This document shows, piece after piece, positions 1 to 5,660 of a stretch of 7,858 nucleotides of DNA. A program made the position numbers and the translations under genes. The stretch's first letter is position 1. Every line of letters begins with the position of its first letter. Location of the stretch: contig CACYBP010000181.1 of NCBI GenBank assembly GCA_902772625.1, positions 1 to 7,858 on the forward strand, in the 5' to 3' direction. The notes beneath the pieces are model-generated. The model searched no databases and was not told the DNA's origin. It was given only the letters and a program-made list of their open reading frames with translations. The stretch is from Oscillospiraceae bacterium (GTDB lineage: Bacteria > Bacillota > Clostridia > Oscillospirales > QAMX01).

Positions 1-637
1 CGAAGATCTCCTCCTGCTTCGGCGCAAGGGGCAGATCCGGGATCTCCGCGCGGGGCGGCTCCTTCTCTTCAGAGGATTTCGGCTGAGGCGCTTCCTCGAA
101 AAAGACGACGACGCCTTTTTTGGCGAGATTCCGGAGAGAGTCCCCCGAAACGCCGGTGAGATATTCGATCTCACGCGCCGAACGCGGTCCGCTTTCCAGA
201 AGCTCCAGGGCTTTTTTCGTCTTTTCCCCGAGGCGCGGGCGCTTTTCCCCGCCGTTTCCCGGGACGTCCCCGGAAAGCTTCACAAAGCGCACGGTCTTGT
301 CTTTCGACGCCACGGCGGCGGGCATCATGGCCCGGAATACCTCGTAAAGCGGGCAGTAGGATCTCCGGCGGAGCCAGAGCGCAAGCCCGAGCATTTCTCC
401 GTCGAAGGAATTGTCCTCGCTTTCCAGCGCCGCCACTGTCTTCAGTTTGCCCGGTTCCTCTCTTTCCTCCACGCCGAGCACCACCGCTTCGCGCAGGCGG
501 TTCTGCGGCCCGAAGGGAACCCGGACGCGCCGCCCGGGAAAGACCTCTCTTTCCCATTTGGCGGGGATCAGGTAGGAATAGGGCTTGTCAAACAGAAGAT
601 TGGCCTCCTCGACGGCGACCGAGGCGATCTCAGGCAT
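1..637 (-). CDS. priA: Primosomal protein N' (PriA), N-terminal part, cut by the window edge
   Basis: PriA is the DNA helicase that recognises stalled or repaired forks and reloads the replicative helicase. Only the first 212 codons are in the window. Residues 1-105 match the PriA 3'-DNA-binding domain: VAVEEANLLFDKPYSYLIP near the start, the basic VRVPFG element at 38-43, and RSYCPLYEVFRAMMPAA at 92-108. Residues 135-182 look like the winged-helix domain. LAPKQEEIF at 204-212 corresponds to the 'LtpeQ' entry into the helicase core, which lies beyond the left edge, so Walker motifs and zinc cysteines cannot be checked. The ATG at 637 overlaps the rpoZ stop by 8 nt (ATGCCTGA), and only a weak GGA-type ribosome site precedes it, so translational coupling to rpoZ is likely. 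In B. subtilis coaBC lies between rpoZ and priA; here it does not. Identification is confident from domain order and neighbours. Confidence 0.92.
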   Translation of the reverse strand, partial: MPEIASVAVEEANLLFDKPYSYLIPAKWEREVFPGRRVRVPFGPQNRLREAVVLGVEEREEPGKLKTVAALESEDNSFDGEMLGLALWLRRRSYCPLYEVFRAMMPAAVASKDKTVRFVKLSGDVPGNGGEKRPRLGEKTKKALELLESGPRSAREIEYLTGVSGDSLRNLAKKGVVVFFEEAPQPKSSEEKEPPRAEIPDLPLAPKQEEIF

Positions 638-908
638 TCTCGCTTTCCGCGGGCTTTTCCGCAGCCTCTTTCTCCGCTTCCTTTTCAGCTCTTTCTGCCT
701 CGGCGGCCTTGGCTTCCAGCTCCTCGGCATTCATGGCCAGGCCGTCGGCGATCTCCAGAATCGCCATTTTGACCGGCTTTTCGGGAAGTCTTTCGTTGTT
801 GAGATAGGCCTTTTTGGCGATCTTGCGGGCGCGGTGCGCCACCTCGTTCACCAGAAGATAACGGTTGCCCACCTTTTTGGTGAGATCACTCAAAGTCGGA
901 TACAGCAT
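630..908 (-). CDS. rpoZ: DNA-directed RNA polymerase subunit omega
   Basis: This is the 92-residue omega subunit, which binds beta' and helps RNA polymerase assembly. The N-terminus ([20 protein letters not shown], then NEVAHRARKI) has the omega pattern of a short helix, a 'KxxNRYxLV' element and the conserved 'A.RAR' helix. From about residue 60 the chain becomes an Ala/Glu/Lys-rich, probably helical or disordered tail (KAAEAERAEKEAEKEAAEKP). Such tails vary widely between clostridial omegas. The ATG at 908 lies inside the end of gmk (23 nt overlap) and has a good GGAG ribosome site 7-8 nt upstream, so it can be translated independently while staying on the gmk transcript. The position directly after gmk confirms the assignment. 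Confidence 0.93.
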   Translation of the reverse strand: MLYPTLSDLTKKVGNRYLLVNEVAHRARKIAKKAYLNNERLPEKPVKMAILEIADGLAMNAEELEAKAAEAERAEKEAEKEAAEKPAESENA

Positions 909-1461
909 GTCTTTTCTCCTTTTCGCTTTCTATAATGTGTTTGATTTCATCCACAGCGTCTTCCAGGCGGTCGTTCACCACAACGTAATCATAATCGCGC
1001 CGGCCGATCTCAATCTCACGCCGGGCGATCTCCAGGCGTTTTTCGACCTCTTCGGCGCTTTCGGTACGGCGTCCCTCAAGTCTTGCGCGGAGCACCTCAA
1101 AGGACGGCGGCACGAGAAACACCGTCACCGCGTCGGGGAAGCGCGCCTTTACCTTTGCCGCCCCCACCACCTCGATCACGAAGATCACGGTGTCTCCCCT
1201 CTCGTAATGGAGCCGGGCGGGCGTCGCCGGGGTGCCGTAGTAATTGCCGTTATACTCGGCATATTCCAGAAGTTCGTCTTCATGGATCATGCGTTCGAAC
1301 GTCTTCCTGTCGTGGAAGAAATAGGTCTCGCCCTCCACGTCGCCGGGCCGTTCGGGGCGGGTGGTGGCCGATACCGAGATCCATCCCCCGAGAAGCTTCG
1401 CCACCGTGTCCTTTCCCACGCCGGCCGGGCCGGAAAGCACCAGATAAAGCCCTTCGCTCAT
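886..1461 (-). CDS. gmk: Guanylate kinase
   Basis: Guanylate kinase catalyses ATP + GMP to ADP + GDP in the cytoplasm, an essential step of guanine nucleotide synthesis and recycling. The 191-residue product has the P-loop GPAGVGKDT (11-19), the GMP-binding segment [13 protein letters not shown] (29-41), the [13 protein letters not shown] segment (66-78), the VPPS motif (117-120), the arginine-bearing lid around RLEGRRTES (127-135), and YDYVVVND (157-164). Three deviations are visible. The P-loop ends KDT rather than the usual KGT or KST. About six residues are missing between the P-loop helix and the SVSATTR strand compared with B. subtilis Gmk. The usual E-I-(D/E)-V-Q-G-A reads VIEVVGA (95-101), losing the Gln. 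The start overlaps the remA stop as ATGA, so the two are probably translationally coupled. The family call is secure and activity is very likely. Confidence 0.95.
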   Translation of the reverse strand: MSEGLYLVLSGPAGVGKDTVAKLLGGWISVSATTRPERPGDVEGETYFFHDRKTFERMIHEDELLEYAEYNGNYYGTPATPARLHYERGDTVIFVIEVVGAAKVKARFPDAVTVFLVPPSFEVLRARLEGRRTESAEEVEKRLEIARREIEIGRRDYDYVVVNDRLEDAVDEIKHIIESEKEKRHAVSDFE

Positions 1462-1766
1462 TTCAAGCCCGCCTCTTCCTCTTCGTTCTCTTCGTCCTCC
1501 GCGGAGGCGGGATCCTCCTCATCCTGACTTCTCAGGCGGTTGGCGATGGTCTCCGACTGGATGGCCGAGAGGATCACGTGTCCGCTGTCGGCGATCAGGA
1601 CCGCCCGGGTGCGCCTTCCGCAGGAGGCGTCGATCAGCATGCCGCGTTCCCGCGCTTCCTGGATCACGCGCTTGACCGGGGCCGATTCCGGCCCGATGAT
1701 GGAGATCAGCCGGTTGGCCGACACCATGTTGCCGAAGCCGATGTTCACAAGTCTCAGATGGTTCAT
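1458..1766 (-). CDS. remA: RemA family DNA-binding regulator (DUF370)
   Basis: RemA of B. subtilis is a DNA-binding protein that activates biofilm matrix genes and osmoprotection genes; orthologues occur across Firmicutes, usually between yicC/yloC and gmk as here. Residues 1-80 are nearly the textbook sequence: [14 protein letters not shown] (6-19), then PESAP (26-30), [12 protein letters not shown] (36-47), GRRTRAVL (50-57) and [15 protein letters not shown] (63-77). The conserved Arg19 and Pro30 correspond to positions known to matter in B. subtilis (Arg18, Pro29). Residues 81-99 form a strongly acidic extension ([19 protein letters not shown]), longer than in short homologues and probably disordered. 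A GGAGG ribosome site stands 8 nt before the ATG. The gene follows yicC by 16 nt and overlaps gmk by 4 nt. The regulon in this organism cannot be inferred; whether it controls matrix genes here is unknown. Confidence 0.93.
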   Translation of the reverse strand: MNHLRLVNIGFGNMVSANRLISIIGPESAPVKRVIQEARERGMLIDASCGRRTRAVLIADSGHVILSAIQSETIANRLRSQDEEDPASAEDEENEEEEAGLK

Positions 1767-1782
1767 GGCAGTTTCCTCCGGG

Positions 1783-2661
1783 TCATTCCACGTTCTGGAT
1801 CTGTTCGCGGATCTTCTCCAGCTCGCACTTCATATTGACGACGCAGTCGGTAAGCTCGGTGTCGTTGATCTTGGAGCCGGTGGTGTTGACCTCGCGGTTC
1901 ATCTCCTGAAGCAGGAAGTCGAGCTTTCTTCCCACCGGGCCGTCGGAGGCGATCAGATCCGCGAGCTGCAGAAGATGGCTTTCCAGCCGGACGGTCTCCT
2001 CCGCCACGGCGGTCTTGTCGGCGTAAAGCGCCGCCTCGGTGAGAATGCGGTTTTCGTCCACCGCCGCGCCGTTCAGAATCTCGCGGATGCGGTCCTCCAG
2101 CTTTTTCCGGTAAGCCTCCGCCAGGGTCGGGTTCTTCTGTTCCACTGTCTCTTTATATCTGCGGATCACGCTGATCCGTTCGGAAATATCCTGATACATC
2201 TTTTCGCCCTCGAAGGTGCGGAAGGCCGAAAAGCCTCTGATCGCTTCCTCCAGCACGGGGAACACCTCGTTTTTGACCTTGTCGGCGTCTTCCTCGGGTT
2301 TCCGGACGTTGAAAAGATCCGGCACCCTGAGAAGATCCGAGGCCTTCACGTCGTTATCCACGCCGAATTCGCTTTCGATATTCCGGAAAGCGTCGAGATA
2401 GGCCGCAAGCACCGGTTTATTCAGCGTGATCTCCACGTTTTCGCTTTCCGAAAAGTCCACGGTCAGGTAGATATCCAGCTTTCCGCGGCTGATCTCGGAC
2501 TGCACGCGCTTTTTGATGGGTTCCTCAAGATAGCCGTAGACCCTCGGCAGCTTCACCGACGCGTCGAAATAGCGCTGATTGACCGATTTGATCTCGCAGG
2601 TGATGATCTTTCCCCCTACCTGGGCAGTGGCACGGCCGTAGCCGGTCATACTCTTGATCAC
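1783..2661 (-). CDS. yicC: YicC/YloC-family endoribonuclease
   Basis: YicC/YloC proteins are widespread; E. coli YicC has been shown to be an endoribonuclease acting on small RNAs, and B. subtilis YloC is the counterpart in this gene neighbourhood. The 292-residue product has both family halves. The N-terminal domain opens with [11 protein letters not shown] and contains the [11 protein letters not shown] segment and an SRGKLDIYL strand. The C-terminal DUF1732-type half contains [22 protein letters not shown], and the hallmark ending [13 protein letters not shown]. The start is GTG at 2661, chosen because it yields the canonical MIKSMTG N-terminus and has AAGGAAA about 7 nt upstream. No ATG fits better; the next Met, inside MTG, would cut the conserved start. 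The gene lies 30 nt after the membrane-protein gene and 16 nt before remA, with no separate promoter evident. Length and motifs are normal for the family. Confidence 0.93.
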   Translation of the reverse strand: MIKSMTGYGRATAQVGGKIITCEIKSVNQRYFDASVKLPRVYGYLEEPIKKRVQSEISRGKLDIYLTVDFSESENVEITLNKPVLAAYLDAFRNIESEFGVDNDVKASDLLRVPDLFNVRKPEEDADKVKNEVFPVLEEAIRGFSAFRTFEGEKMYQDISERISVIRRYKETVEQKNPTLAEAYRKKLEDRIREILNGAAVDENRILTEAALYADKTAVAEETVRLESHLLQLADLIASDGPVGRKLDFLLQEMNREVNTTGSKINDTELTDCVVNMKCELEKIREQIQNVE

Positions 2662-2666
2662 GAATA

Positions 2667-2673
2667 TTTCCTT
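2667..2673 (-). promoter_or_regulatory. Ribosome binding site deciding the yicC GTG start
   Basis: On the minus strand the bases read AAGGAAA, a purine-rich Shine-Dalgarno sequence whose AGGA core is 7 nt before the GTG at 2661. It supports GTG, not the in-frame ATG four codons later, as the yicC start. Confidence 0.7.
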
Positions 2674-2691
2674 CCCTTCCTCAGAAAGTCT

Positions 2692-3228
2692 TCAGAATAA
2701 AGACCGGAACCACCGGTCAAACCTGCTGAAGATCCAGCCCGTAGCCTGGCCGAGGAGCAGATCGTAAAGCAGGAAAACGGCGTTGCCGCCGATGAGAAAC
2801 AAAAACACGTTGAGCGGAGTGAACACGCCCGCGCTGTCGGAGAGAAACAGACTTCTCGCCGTGACCAGGAGGATCCCGTAGGCCGCATTGAACCACAGAA
2901 GCTTCAGCGCCAGGATCAGCGCCTTCTTTCCGGAAAGCTTTCCCACAAGGAAATTCCGGTAGATCGGATAGCTTCCGAAAAGGATCATGTACGCAAGTCC
3001 GCCGGCGTTTCCCGCCCCGAAAAGCCATCCCAGGATCCCTCCCGCCAGAAGAGCCGGGATCGAGTACCGTCTTCCCAGCACCAGATCGGCCAAAAAGGGA
3101 AAAAGCCCCGCTGCCGCGAGAAACGCGAGCCGCGCCGCGGGCAGCACACCCGTCAGCGCCAGAAACACCGCGGCAAAGGCCGCACAGATCGCCGCGAAGG
3201 CGATCCTTTTCACCCGGATATCGCGCAT
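2692..3228 (-). CDS. Small polytopic membrane protein of unknown function
   Basis: The product has 178 residues and is almost entirely hydrophobic, with five or six probable membrane spans at roughly 9-29, 33-51, 56-72, 76-90, 103-124 and 138-158. The N-terminus is basic ([11 protein letters not shown]), which would place it inside the cell, and the C-terminus is aromatic and basic (FSRFDRWFRSLF). The opening, with Arg-Ile followed by an Ala-rich helix, recalls the S components of ECF transporters, but no ligand motif is visible and the resemblance is weak. The start is the ATG at 3228, which shares one base with the stop of the J-domain gene (TGATG), a junction typical of reinitiation. A longer reading to 3306 would run through the Cys tail of that gene in another frame and lacks support. 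yicC follows after 30 nt. The close coupling suggests a functional link with the two genes upstream; the role is unknown. Confidence 0.8.
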   Translation of the reverse strand: MRDIRVKRIAFAAICAAFAAVFLALTGVLPAARLAFLAAAGLFPFLADLVLGRRYSIPALLAGGILGWLFGAGNAGGLAYMILFGSYPIYRNFLVGKLSGKKALILALKLLWFNAAYGILLVTARSLFLSDSAGVFTPLNVFLFLIGGNAVFLLYDLLLGQATGWIFSRFDRWFRSLF

Positions 3229-3860
3229 CACCGGCACCCGATACAGGGGCAGAGATTCGCGCCGCAGGCCTCGCACAGGCAGTCGGCGCAGATCAGGCCC
3301 TGACAAAGATTGCAGAAGGCGTCGTTTCCGCCGGCGCCGGCGCCGGTCCCGGTAAAGCCGGTGCGGTTGACGGCGTTCATTCTTTCCACCGCGGCCCGGT
3401 ATTCGGCGTTTCCGGGATCCATGGAGGCGGCGGTCTCAAAGTTGGAACGCGCGTCGTCGTACCAGCCGCGCCGGTAGAGAATGCTGCCCATCAGGAAATA
3501 CCACTCCGCGTCCCGGTCGGCGATGCCGTTGAGGATCTGTTCCGCTCCGCCGAGATTCCCGGACTGGATATACATCCTTACCGTGCGGTAAACGCCGCTT
3601 CTCCCGGAGGAACCGTTGGAATCGGAATAGGAATAGGCGCTTCCGCCGTCCGTGCGTGACGAACCCCCGGCGCGCATCTTCTGCACCTCGTCGTAGGCTT
3701 CGTTGATCTCTTTCATCTTTTCTTCGGCCAATTCGGACAGAGGGTGATTGCGGTAGGCGTCGGGGTGATATTTTTTGGCAAGCTCCCGGTAGGCCTTTTT
3801 GATTTCCTCATCGGTGGCCTGGGGAGACACGCCGAGAACGCTATAGGGATCTTTCGCCAT
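3228..3860 (-). CDS. J-domain protein with TPR-like repeats and a Cys-rich tail
   Basis: The 210-residue protein begins with a complete J domain (about 1-65) carrying the HPD triad at 32-34, which stimulates the ATPase of DnaK-type Hsp70. A Ser/Gly-rich linker (65-90) follows, then a helical region (91-162) with TPR-like features ([47 protein letters not shown]). After a Gly-rich spacer (168-179) comes a tail with nine cysteines at 183, 186, 191, 194, 196, 199, 204, 206 and 209. The Cys spacing is not the CxxCxGxG repeat of classical DnaJ, so this is a specialised co-chaperone and not DnaJ itself. The tail may bind metal or an iron-sulfur cluster, or form disulfides; that is inference. There is no signal peptide. 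The ATG at 3860 has GAGGA 8 nt upstream and overlaps the DUF5685 gene by 20 nt. The partner protein is probably encoded next door. Confidence is high for the J domain, low for function. Confidence 0.88.
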   Translation of the reverse strand: MAKDPYSVLGVSPQATDEEIKKAYRELAKKYHPDAYRNHPLSELAEEKMKEINEAYDEVQKMRAGGSSRTDGGSAYSYSDSNGSSGRSGVYRTVRMYIQSGNLGGAEQILNGIADRDAEWYFLMGSILYRRGWYDDARSNFETAASMDPGNAEYRAAVERMNAVNRTGFTGTGAGAGGNDAFCNLCQGLICADCLCEACGANLCPCIGCR

Positions 3861-4713
3861 GGGGATATCCTCGTTTTCTTCGCTTTCTGTGGGGCGTTTC
3901 GGTTTCCTCCAGGGACCTTCTCATCCCGAGAAGGAATACGTTCCGAAGGATCGGCTGATAGGGATCAAAGGAAAGCTTTTCAAGCTTTTCCTCCGCCCCT
4001 GCGGACAGGAACGCGAGATACCGGAGCGAATACTCCTTCGCCTCTTCATATCTTCCGGCCCGCGCGCGAAGGAGATTGAAGCGTCCCTTTTTTTCGTCTT
4101 CGCGGAAATCGTCGAGCGCGTCGGCGATGGTCATGAACCGCGCGGCGTCGTAAAGGATCGCCGCCCGCGCGTGTCTTTCGCTCTTTGCATAAGAGGCCAG
4201 CGCTTCGCCGCTCATGCCCGCCGCGTCGAGCATACGGTCGACGCTTTCACAGTTTTCCTTTTCCAACGTCTCGTAGAGCGAGAGCGCGCGGCCGGTCTCA
4301 AAGGCGAGCTCCGGGTATTTCTTTTCGGCCTTTTTCGTCCAGTGCTTCAGAAACGGTCTATAAAGCCGGACGCCGAGTCTTTTGAAAAAGCTCTCGTCCC
4401 GCAGATCGTCTTCCGCTTTCCGAAGGGCGGTCAGGACGGTCCCCGCCGCCGCGACCTTCAGGGCGTCGTTGATCACGGCGCAGGTTTTCTTCCGGAAAGG
4501 AGATGCGACGCACCGGCAGGAGGCAAACCGGCAATCCTCCCTTCCCTCGGTGAGGACCATGGCCGCGAAGGTCATATCGTAGCTCACGAGAAGAGAGGCG
4601 AAAAGACCGTATTCTTTTTTCAGCGCGCGGCACAGTCCGCAATAGACCGCGCGGTATCCCTCCAGCTCCCGGACCCGCAGATCGGGCGAAAAGGGCTTGA
4701 TATATCCGAACAA
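3841..4713 (-). CDS. DUF5685 family protein, all-alpha, Cys and Asp motifs
   Basis: This 290-residue protein resembles the clostridial DUF5685 family, whose members start MFGYV/I and carry a YCGLC segment; function is unknown. Visible elements are MFGYIKPF (1-8), YCGLCRAL (24-31), SYDMTF (44-49), further cysteines at 61, 66, 68 and 78, an EDDLRDE segment (101-107), and [16 protein letters not shown] (198-213). The rest is predicted helical and ends in a basic tail ([17 protein letters not shown]). The two Asp-rich motifs, about 100 residues apart, resemble the DDxxD and DxxEDxxxGR motifs of squalene/phytoene synthase-type enzymes; this is my inference, not an established annotation. The start is TTG at 4713, because AGAGG lies 8 nt upstream and the product then begins with the family's MFGY. 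A TTG at 4734 would add seven residues and bury that ribosome site. The gene leads the operon, overlaps the J-domain gene by 20 nt and follows a strong promoter. Confidence 0.83.
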   Translation of the reverse strand: MFGYIKPFSPDLRVRELEGYRAVYCGLCRALKKEYGLFASLLVSYDMTFAAMVLTEGREDCRFASCRCVASPFRKKTCAVINDALKVAAAGTVLTALRKAEDDLRDESFFKRLGVRLYRPFLKHWTKKAEKKYPELAFETGRALSLYETLEKENCESVDRMLDAAGMSGEALASYAKSERHARAAILYDAARFMTIADALDDFREDEKKGRFNLLRARAGRYEEAKEYSLRYLAFLSAGAEEKLEKLSFDPYQPILRNVFLLGMRRSLEETETPHRKRRKRGYPHGERSL

Positions 4714-4721
4714 GGAAAACG

Positions 4722-4726
4722 CCTCT
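4722..4726 (-). promoter_or_regulatory. Ribosome binding site deciding the TTG start of the DUF5685 gene
   Basis: The minus strand reads AGAGG, 8 nt before the TTG at 4713. The site falls inside the reading frame if the upstream TTG at 4734 is used, which argues for the downstream start. Confidence 0.6.
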
Positions 4727-4778
4727 TTTCGCAAAAGCTTTTGAAATCGCCGCTTTTCTCGTTTTTTCTCTGCCGTTT

Positions 4779-4807
4779 ATTATACACCATTTTGCCCCGG
4801 GTGGCAA
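4779..4807 (-). promoter_or_regulatory. Sigma-A promoter for the DUF5685-yicC-gmk-priA operon
   Basis: On the minus strand a -35 box TTGCCA (4807-4802) and a perfect -10 box TATAAT (4784-4779) are separated by exactly 17 nt. Transcription would begin near 4772, giving a leader of about 60 nt before the TTG start. This is the only clear promoter in the 60-odd bases upstream of the eight-gene run, and no later junction leaves room for an obvious second one, although promoters inside coding sequence cannot be excluded. Confidence 0.8.
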
Positions 4808-4841
4808 GGCTTTTCCGGGGATCCCCGAAAAAAAGGCTTTT
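4806..4841. repeat. Direct repeat AAGGCTTTT flanking a 12-bp perfect palindrome
   Basis: AAGGCTTTT occurs at 4806-4814 and 4833-4841, and between them lies the perfect palindrome CGGGGATCCCCG (4816-4827) with TTTT and AAAA on its sides. The element sits immediately upstream of the -35 box at 4802-4807 and ends before the rlmA stop. It may be a protein-binding site for the downstream promoter or part of the transcript end of the rlmA unit. The composition is simple, so chance is possible. Confidence 0.4.
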
Positions 4842-4849
4842 TCCCGCCT
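4828..4849 (-). terminator. Possible weak intrinsic terminator after the rlmA-type gene
   Basis: Directly after the stop codon at 4851 the minus strand can form a short stem, AGGC (4849-4846) with GCCT (4837-4834), an 8-nt loop, and then a run of T residues (plus-strand A run 4828-4834). The stem is only four base pairs, so termination would be inefficient and some read-through into the DUF5685 operon is plausible. The call rests mainly on position and the T run. Confidence 0.3.
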
Positions 4850-4850
4850 G

Positions 4851-5645
4851 TCACTCCCGCCGGTAGAGGATGAAATCGAATCCGATCTCGGTGGAAAGGC
4901 TTTCCGCCTCCGCCGCGCGCAGGCTCGCCTCCCTCGGGGATTTCCAGAAATAGGGCGTCATGGCGAAAAGCGCCCGGATCACCTCGTTTTCCCGGGTCTC
5001 GAGCACGCCCTCGCGCCGCACGCGCCGGAGCCTTTGAAAGCCGGGATAATCGGTCTCCCGGTACTCGTTTTCGTAGGGCGAATCGTATAAAAGCTTTTTC
5101 AGGCCGAAGAGATGTCTCTCGGTGGGCACCGCGATCATGAGGTACCCGCCGGGGCGCACCACCCGCCGAAACTCCTCCGCCGCGATGGGCGAAAAGATCG
5201 CCGTGAGGAAATCGGCCTCCCCTGTCCCGAAGGGGATATCGTAGGAGCCCGCCACGGCGTAAAGAGTATGCCCGTCGCGCTTTGCCGCGGCGCGCACCGC
5301 GCTTTTCGAGATGTCGAAGGCATAGCTTCGCATCCCCTCCGCGAGGACCCGGGTATAGTATCCTTCCCCGCATCCGGCGTCCAGGAAGACGCCTCCCGGG
5401 GCGGCGACCGAACGCATCACTTCTCCGGCGGTCTCGCGGAAGGGCTCGTAAAAGCCGCGCTCCAGAAAAAGGCGCCGGGCGTCCACCATTTCCCGGGTGT
5501 CCCCCGGATCCTTTGCGTGTTTTTTCTGCACGGGAAGCAGGTTCACGTACCCCTCCCGCGCGATATCGAAGGTATGCCTTTGTTCACAGACAAGGCTCTT
5601 CCCTTGCGGAAAGAGCCTCGCCCTGCAGACCGGACACGTAAACAT
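4851..5645 (-). CDS. rlmA: RlmA-type 23S rRNA (guanine-N1)-methyltransferase
   Basis: RlmA enzymes methylate N1 of a guanine in helix 35 of 23S rRNA (G745 in E. coli RlmA(I), G748 in the Gram-positive RlmA(II)/TlrB type, which can affect tylosin sensitivity) using S-adenosylmethionine. The 264-residue product aligns along its length with E. coli RlmA. It has an N-terminal zinc finger with Cys4, Cys7, Cys20 and His24, the GYVNLLPVQ...DPGD signature (32-49), the SAM-binding DAGCGEGYYT (89-98), AFDISKSAVRAAAKR (109-123), and FSPIAAEEFRRVVRPGG (151-167). MTPYFW (229-234) sits near the C-terminus. All expected ligands are intact. Which of the two guanines is the target cannot be decided from sequence alone. 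The ATG at 5645 has GAGGAG about 11 nt upstream and lies 15 nt after the aldolase stop, so both are probably one transcript. No functional connection to the aldolase is apparent. Confidence 0.9.
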   Translation of the reverse strand: MFTCPVCRARLFPQGKSLVCEQRHTFDIAREGYVNLLPVQKKHAKDPGDTREMVDARRLFLERGFYEPFRETAGEVMRSVAAPGGVFLDAGCGEGYYTRVLAEGMRSYAFDISKSAVRAAAKRDGHTLYAVAGSYDIPFGTGEADFLTAIFSPIAAEEFRRVVRPGGYLMIAVPTERHLFGLKKLLYDSPYENEYRETDYPGFQRLRRVRREGVLETRENEVIRALFAMTPYFWKSPREASLRAAEAESLSTEIGFDFILYRRE

Positions 5646-5660
5646 GGCCGATGGGTCTCC

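Noticed and set aside
171..557. Minus-strand open frame of 128 codons within the priA region
   Set aside because: It is out of frame with PriA, whose DNA-binding and winged-helix segments are clear over the same bases. The sequence is Arg/Ala/Gly-rich filler.
1540..2700. Long plus-strand open frame of 386 codons over yicC and remA
   Set aside because: It lies opposite two confidently identified genes. Its sequence has no recognisable domain and is a by-product of GC-rich codon use.
3229..3306. 26-codon N-terminal extension of the membrane protein
   Set aside because: It overlaps the Cys-rich tail of the J-domain gene in another frame, and the TGATG junction gives a natural start at 3228.
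3331..3346. 16-bp perfect palindrome CCGGCGCCGGCGCCGG inside the J-domain gene
   Set aside because: It encodes the Gly/Ala linker (GTGAGAG) and is explained by repeated GGC/GCC codons; a regulatory role is not needed.
3859..4866. Plus-strand open frame of 335 codons opposite DUF5685
   Set aside because: It is antisense to the DUF5685 gene and runs across its promoter, with no family resemblance.
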